Assembly (NCBI RefSeq): GCF_032341995.1
Contig: NZ_CP135438.1
Coordinates: 1,302,001 to 1,366,000 of the forward strand
DNA: 64,000 bases
Direction of reading: 5' to 3'
Origin: Domibacillus sp. DTU_2020_1001157_1_SI_ALB_TIR_016
GTDB taxonomy: Bacteria; Bacillota; Bacilli; Bacillales; Domibacillaceae
Under the pieces are notes generated by a model. That model was not told the DNA's origin. It saw nothing but the letters and a program-made list of their open reading frames with translations, and did no database searches. Both the position numbers and the translations under genes were made by a program. Numbering within the stretch: the first letter of the stretch is position 1; each line of letters begins with the position of its first letter. Positions 61,007-64,000 of the stretch are shown piece after piece.

Positions 61007-61258
61007 ATGGAAATAAGCAACACATTTGCCGAATTAGTTGTTGCGATCAATAAAACGGCGCAAGAATTCCAATCCAGCATTGTCATTAAAACAGATCGTA
61101 AAAGTTTTGATGCAAAAAGTATTCTTGGGCTGACGTATTCTGTTTTAAGCTCTAAAACCTTTGAACTTGAAATTCATGGACCGGACCAGAAAGAAGCAAA
61201 AAAAGCGATGACCGATGTATTCTTTCGTCATAATGTGCCCGTACACGTGAATGAATAA
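61007..61258 (+). CDS. HPr-like protein without the HPr histidine
   Basis: About 83 residues with an HPr-type layout: ELVVAINKTAQEFQSSIVIK (first helix and strand), FDAKSILGLTYSVLSS, which aligns with the Ser46 region KSIMG of HPr, and FELEIHGPDQKEAKKAM. The IHARPA segment with the phosphorylatable His15 is replaced by SNTFAELV. Bacillus Crh also lacks His15 and keeps Ser46, acting only as a CcpA partner. So a regulatory role is possible, but this protein is far from Crh. It is 150 bases after aconitase. Start ATG 61007 follows AAGGAGAG. Confidence 0.7.
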   Translation: MEISNTFAELVVAINKTAQEFQSSIVIKTDRKSFDAKSILGLTYSVLSSKTFELEIHGPDQKEAKKAMTDVFFRHNVPVHVNE

Positions 61259-61404
61259 CAGAAAAGCCTCTGATGCTGTTGAAATGTAGAAATGGCAAGC
61301 GATAGATTTTCAAGCTTGTAGTACATTTAATGAGCCAGCTTATTGGAAATAACTAACGGAAGTTTTGATAAAAGATTCGATTATTCTACAATAAGATGAG
61401 TTCA

Positions 61405-61444
61405 AACAGCTTGCTGCCTTATATCAAGCAGCAGGCTGTTTTAT
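61405..61444 (+). terminator. Terminator after the HPr-like gene
   Basis: AACAGCTTGCTGC...GCAGCAGGCTGTT stem and TTTATTTT. Confidence 0.75.
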
Positions 61445-61606
61445 TTTGGAAAAAAGCTCGTTTACTCTTATTTTAAAGCAAAATAGTGCCCCTTTTTTAC
61501 TCCAAATGAACAAAATAAAGATATAATAGATAGAAAATGATGAAAGTGAGATGGATACGATGTTGTGCAAACCTTTATTTGAGCATGATGTACCAGTCGC
61601 TTTTCT

Positions 61607-61641
61607 TCCTTAACGGTGGAAAACGACATCTCCGTTAAGGA
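61607..61641 (+). promoter_or_regulatory. Leader hairpin before the EamA gene
   Basis: TCCTTAACGG, 15 bases, CCGTTAAGGA; it ends 33 bases before the start codon and has no T-tract. It may be an operator or an mRNA structure near the ribosome site. Confidence 0.35.
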
Positions 61642-61673
61642 CAGGAATTGTCTAAAAAAACGGAGGGTGCAGA

Positions 61674-62546
61674 ATGAAAAACACTTTGTTAGGTTCATTA
61701 TATTTAGCTATTGCCGCCAGTATTTGGGGTGGAATGTATGTAGTTGTAAAGGTCGTAGTAGAGGTCGTTCCACCGCTGGAATTAGTCTGGCTGCGGTATG
61801 TGATTGCGATTTTTGCTCTGTTAATCATCAGTCTCATCAAAAAACAATCCTGGCGAATTGAAAAAAAGGATTGGCTGATGATCTTCCTAATTGGGCTTAT
61901 CGGTAATACTATTTCTATTGTGACTCAGGAAATTGGCACGATGCTTTCAACCGCCCAAATGGGAGCTATTATTACTTCAACAACACCTGCTTTTATGGTG
62001 CTGTTTGCACGTCTCATTTTAAAAGAAAAGATTACCGTTAAAAAAGCCATTTCTGTTTTTTTAGCTACAGTGGGTGTCAGTATTATCGTAGGAAACGCTC
62101 AAATTGATCCATCTTATCAACTTGGCGGTCTTTCCCTGCTTGCTGCAGCTGTAACATGGTCACTCATGTCTGTATTGGTTAAGCGAGTGCCCGGACAATA
62201 TTCTCAAATTGTCGTTACCGGTTATGCGGTTCTTGTTGCTATTGTTCTATTAACGCCTTTTACTGTTGGACGGTTAGCTGAGCTTGATTTTCACGCAATG
62301 ATGCATCCTTCTGTCTGGGGTGGTCTCTTATATCTCGGCATCGTTTCAACAGCATGTGCTTTTTTACTATGGAATCGAGGCCTGCAGATGCTTAACGCTT
62401 CAAGCGGCGGGTTATTTTTCTTTTTCCAGCCAGTGGTCGGAACATTACTGGGCTGGCTGCTGCTGAATGAACAAATTGGTTTTTCTTTTTGGATAGGCAC
62501 CCTGTTTATCTTTGCGGGTGTTATACTGGTGATTCGAGAGAAGTAA
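61674..62546 (+). CDS. EamA/DMT family transporter
   Basis: A 290-residue protein with ten helices in two EamA repeats (ASIWGGMYVVVKVVVEVVPP; LLAAAVTWSLMSVLVKRVPG, ending FWIGTLFIFAGVILVIREK). Members export amino acids, metabolites or drugs. No regulatory gene adjoins. Start follows CGGAGGGTG. Confidence 0.87.
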   Translation: MKNTLLGSLYLAIAASIWGGMYVVVKVVVEVVPPLELVWLRYVIAIFALLIISLIKKQSWRIEKKDWLMIFLIGLIGNTISIVTQEIGTMLSTAQMGAIITSTTPAFMVLFARLILKEKITVKKAISVFLATVGVSIIVGNAQIDPSYQLGGLSLLAAAVTWSLMSVLVKRVPGQYSQIVVTGYAVLVAIVLLTPFTVGRLAELDFHAMMHPSVWGGLLYLGIVSTACAFLLWNRGLQMLNASSGGLFFFFQPVVGTLLGWLLLNEQIGFSFWIGTLFIFAGVILVIREK

Positions 62547-62558
62547 AAAGCAGACAGG

Positions 62559-62598
62559 AAAAGAGCTGATTGGCTAAGGTCCAATCAGCTCTTTTATA
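62559..62598. terminator. Terminator after the EamA gene
   Basis: AAAAGAGCTGATTGG and CCAATCAGCTCTTTT pair perfectly; it can work in both directions. Confidence 0.9.
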
Positions 62599-62638
62599 TG
62601 ACGAAACATGCAGGCAGAAAAACACTTTAATATTTGGG

Positions 62639-63241
62639 TTAGGAAGAAGCTGGTTCACTTGCCCTGTTTATACGCTCAATGGCATTGATCAAAAGAGCGG
62701 TCGTTTTTTTGGACAGCTTCATGACTGTGTCTAGTCTTGTGTGATTTAAAGAATGAACAGGGAAAAAGGGATCGAAATGGTTGACGACCGCTTTTAAATG
62801 ATAATCACCGACGGGTGGTAATGCTTGATGGACAGCATTGCCAGGACGGAAAGGTCCTTCATTAAAATGAATGGAACCAATCTGGTGAGAATCTCCCAAG
62901 CAGGCATCGATGGCAAAGATAAATGAATGAAGTTTCTTTTTTTGAATGTCTTTTAATACTGTTTTTAAATTAAGAGCATGTACCGGATCACTGAGTGTGC
63001 CAAATACTTGATACGGCACTTGATGTTCCTTCAGCATGGTGCCGACTAAAGGACCGAAAGAATCTCCTGTAGAACGGTCAGAACCGATGCATAAAAACAC
63101 AGGATCTACTGGGGATGATCGAATGATTTGAGCGATTTGTTCAGACATCTTTTCCGTTTCTTCATCTGCCGTCACAATATGAGGATATAACGCGGTATCT
63201 TTCCCCGAACAAACGGATTTCCTGCTTTTAAAAGGATACAT
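62639..63241 (-). CDS. yyaC: Spore protease-like protein YyaC
   Basis: A 200-residue DUF1256/YyaC protein. VFLCIGSDRSTGDSFGPLVG, FGTLSDPVHALNL, FAIDACLG and PPVGDYHLKAVVN are its signatures. It is related to the germination protease GPR and is widely conserved in endospore formers, expressed in sporulation; its exact substrate is not established. This is the main sign in the window that the organism makes spores. GGGAGG lies before the start. Confidence 0.9.
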   Translation of the reverse strand: MYPFKSRKSVCSGKDTALYPHIVTADEETEKMSEQIAQIIRSSPVDPVFLCIGSDRSTGDSFGPLVGTMLKEHQVPYQVFGTLSDPVHALNLKTVLKDIQKKKLHSFIFAIDACLGDSHQIGSIHFNEGPFRPGNAVHQALPPVGDYHLKAVVNHFDPFFPVHSLNHTRLDTVMKLSKKTTALLINAIERINRASEPASS

Positions 63242-63429
63242 TCTTGGGCCTCCCTTTAACTGCTCGCTTTTTAATGGCTATATATAACTTTCTTAAGTAG
63301 TCACAGTATACCCTCTCTTTGTAGAATATCTTCTTTTTCGAAAATATAAAACCATAAGCCTTGCTTACTCAAAGCCTGGTTGATTAAAATTTAAAAGGTA
63401 AAGCGTTTTAAAAAGGGAGGAGCGAGAAG

Positions 63430-64000
63430 ATGAAGGCATTGTTTATCGGAGGAACCGGGACAATTAGCAGCGCCGTATCAAAGCTTGTCGTGGAAAAAGG
63501 ATGGGACTTATACCTTTTAAACAGAGGGAACCGTTTGGATCAAGTACCTGAAGGCGCAACGGTTATCAAAGGAGATATCCAAAATGAAAAAGCGGTTGCC
63601 GAACTCATCAAGGATTTCCATTTCGATGTGGTTGTGGACTTTATCGCCTTTAAGCCAGAGCACGTTGAGCGTGATATAAGGTTGTTTACAAACAAAACGA
63701 AGCAGTTTATTTTTATCAGCTCCGCTTCCGCTTATCAAAAACCACTTTCTTATTATCGAACAAGTGAAAGTACACCATTAAGAAACCCGTACTGGGAGTA
63801 TTCGCGGGACAAAATCGCCTGTGAAGAGGTGCTGATGGCGGAATATCGCAACAATCAGTTTCCAGTCACAATCGTGCGTCCAAGTCATACATATGGAGAA
63901 CAAAAGGTGCCGGTAGCCTTCTATGGGAAAAACGGCAGCTGGCAGGTTGTAGAACGGATCCGACAAGGAAAGCCGGTTATTATTCATGGTGACGGTACGT
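63430..64000 (+). CDS. NAD-dependent epimerase/dehydratase family (cut by window end)
   Basis: 190 residues visible. Rossmann motif MKALFIGGTGTISSAVSKLV, VVVDFIAFKPEHVERDI, the Ser of FIFISSASAYQ, and YSRDKIACEE with the Tyr-Lys pair that acts in short-chain dehydrogenase-type catalysis (YxxxK). RPSHTYGE follows. It likely acts on a nucleotide sugar or related metabolite. GGAGG precedes the start. Confidence 0.87.
   Translation, partial: MKALFIGGTGTISSAVSKLVVEKGWDLYLLNRGNRLDQVPEGATVIKGDIQNEKAVAELIKDFHFDVVVDFIAFKPEHVERDIRLFTNKTKQFIFISSASAYQKPLSYYRTSESTPLRNPYWEYSRDKIACEEVLMAEYRNNQFPVTIVRPSHTYGEQKVPVAFYGKNGSWQVVERIRQGKPVIIHGDGT

Noticed and set aside
1..64000. Prophage or plasmid origin for the window
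   Set aside because: No phage structural, integrase, replication or partition genes were recognised; the genes are chromosomal metabolic operons.

Overview
The window is low-GC Bacillota DNA with strong purine-rich ribosome binding sites and Bacillus-type operators (CcpA cre sites, MhqR palindromes). Its orthologues point to Bacillaceae: frl fructosamine operon, YunC, YybE/YybF-like pair, MhqR-type cluster. A yyaC gene (spore-protease-like family) indicates an endospore former. The genus cannot be fixed from the sequence alone. It is chromosomal in character: metabolic operons separated by good terminators, with three insertion elements and many gene fossils.

Layout. 1-6.5 kb: 3' end of an ammonium transporter, a Tyr/Pro/Gly-rich low-complexity protein, an HNH nuclease, then a decaying stretch (frameshifted DUF3862 lipoprotein, two stop-interrupted genes around an intact IDEAL-domain gene), yunC and a DUF4234-DUF2752 membrane pair. 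7-9.4 kb: a TrmB-family regulator with its own promoter and palindrome, followed by an unusual single-chain fusion of an IlvH-like ACT domain to an MFS transporter. 9.5-11 kb: a TnpB-only IS200/IS605-type element. 11-13.5 kb: degV and fossils of what looks like a galactan-degradation locus. 13.6-16.7 kb: divergent LysR/MFS pair and a class I glutamine amidotransferase. 17-25.4 kb: a fructosamine (Amadori product) uptake and degradation operon (ABC ATPase, frlB, frlO, frlN, frlM, frlD, a FrlC-like epimerase, a coupled 42-codon ORF and frlR) with two GntR-type operators. 26-30 kb: a multi-PAS diguanylate cyclase and a second, different TnpB-only element. 30-34.5 kb: secreted GH3 beta-glucosidase and a GntR/efflux pair. 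34.8-37.5 kb: a SorC-type regulator, the fossil of a sorbitol PTS EIIC gene, and an IS150-group IS3 element sitting exactly in the loop of the fossil operon's terminator. 37.5-45 kb: SulP transporter, AraC regulator divergent from an isomerase plus two Gfo/Idh/MocA oxidoreductases, and an MgtC-like protein. 45-50.8 kb: a quinone-responsive mhq-type cluster with three ring-cleaving dioxygenases. 50.8-61.3 kb: a carboxylate island (TctCBA, RraA-like protein, CitMHS transporter, CcpC-like LysR regulator, second-type aconitase, HPr-like protein lacking the HPr histidine). 61.6-64 kb: EamA transporter, yyaC and a truncated nucleotide-sugar-epimerase-like gene.

How the parts work together. The frl genes import fructosamines, phosphorylate them and cleave them, with FrlR as likely repressor at two palindromes. 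The mhq genes probably detoxify quinones and catechols under MhqR, whose three candidate palindromes flank the cluster's two transcription units. CitMHS and aconitase share a near-identical 59-base promoter and are probably both controlled by the LysR protein encoded between them; a cre site adds catabolite control. Loss of sugar pathways (galactan, sorbitol, a DUF1537 kinase) is visible as C- or N-terminal scraps whose regulators or terminators survive. The feature I consider least described is the ACT-MFS fusion with its TrmB regulator. No CRISPR array, rRNA or tRNA was recognised.
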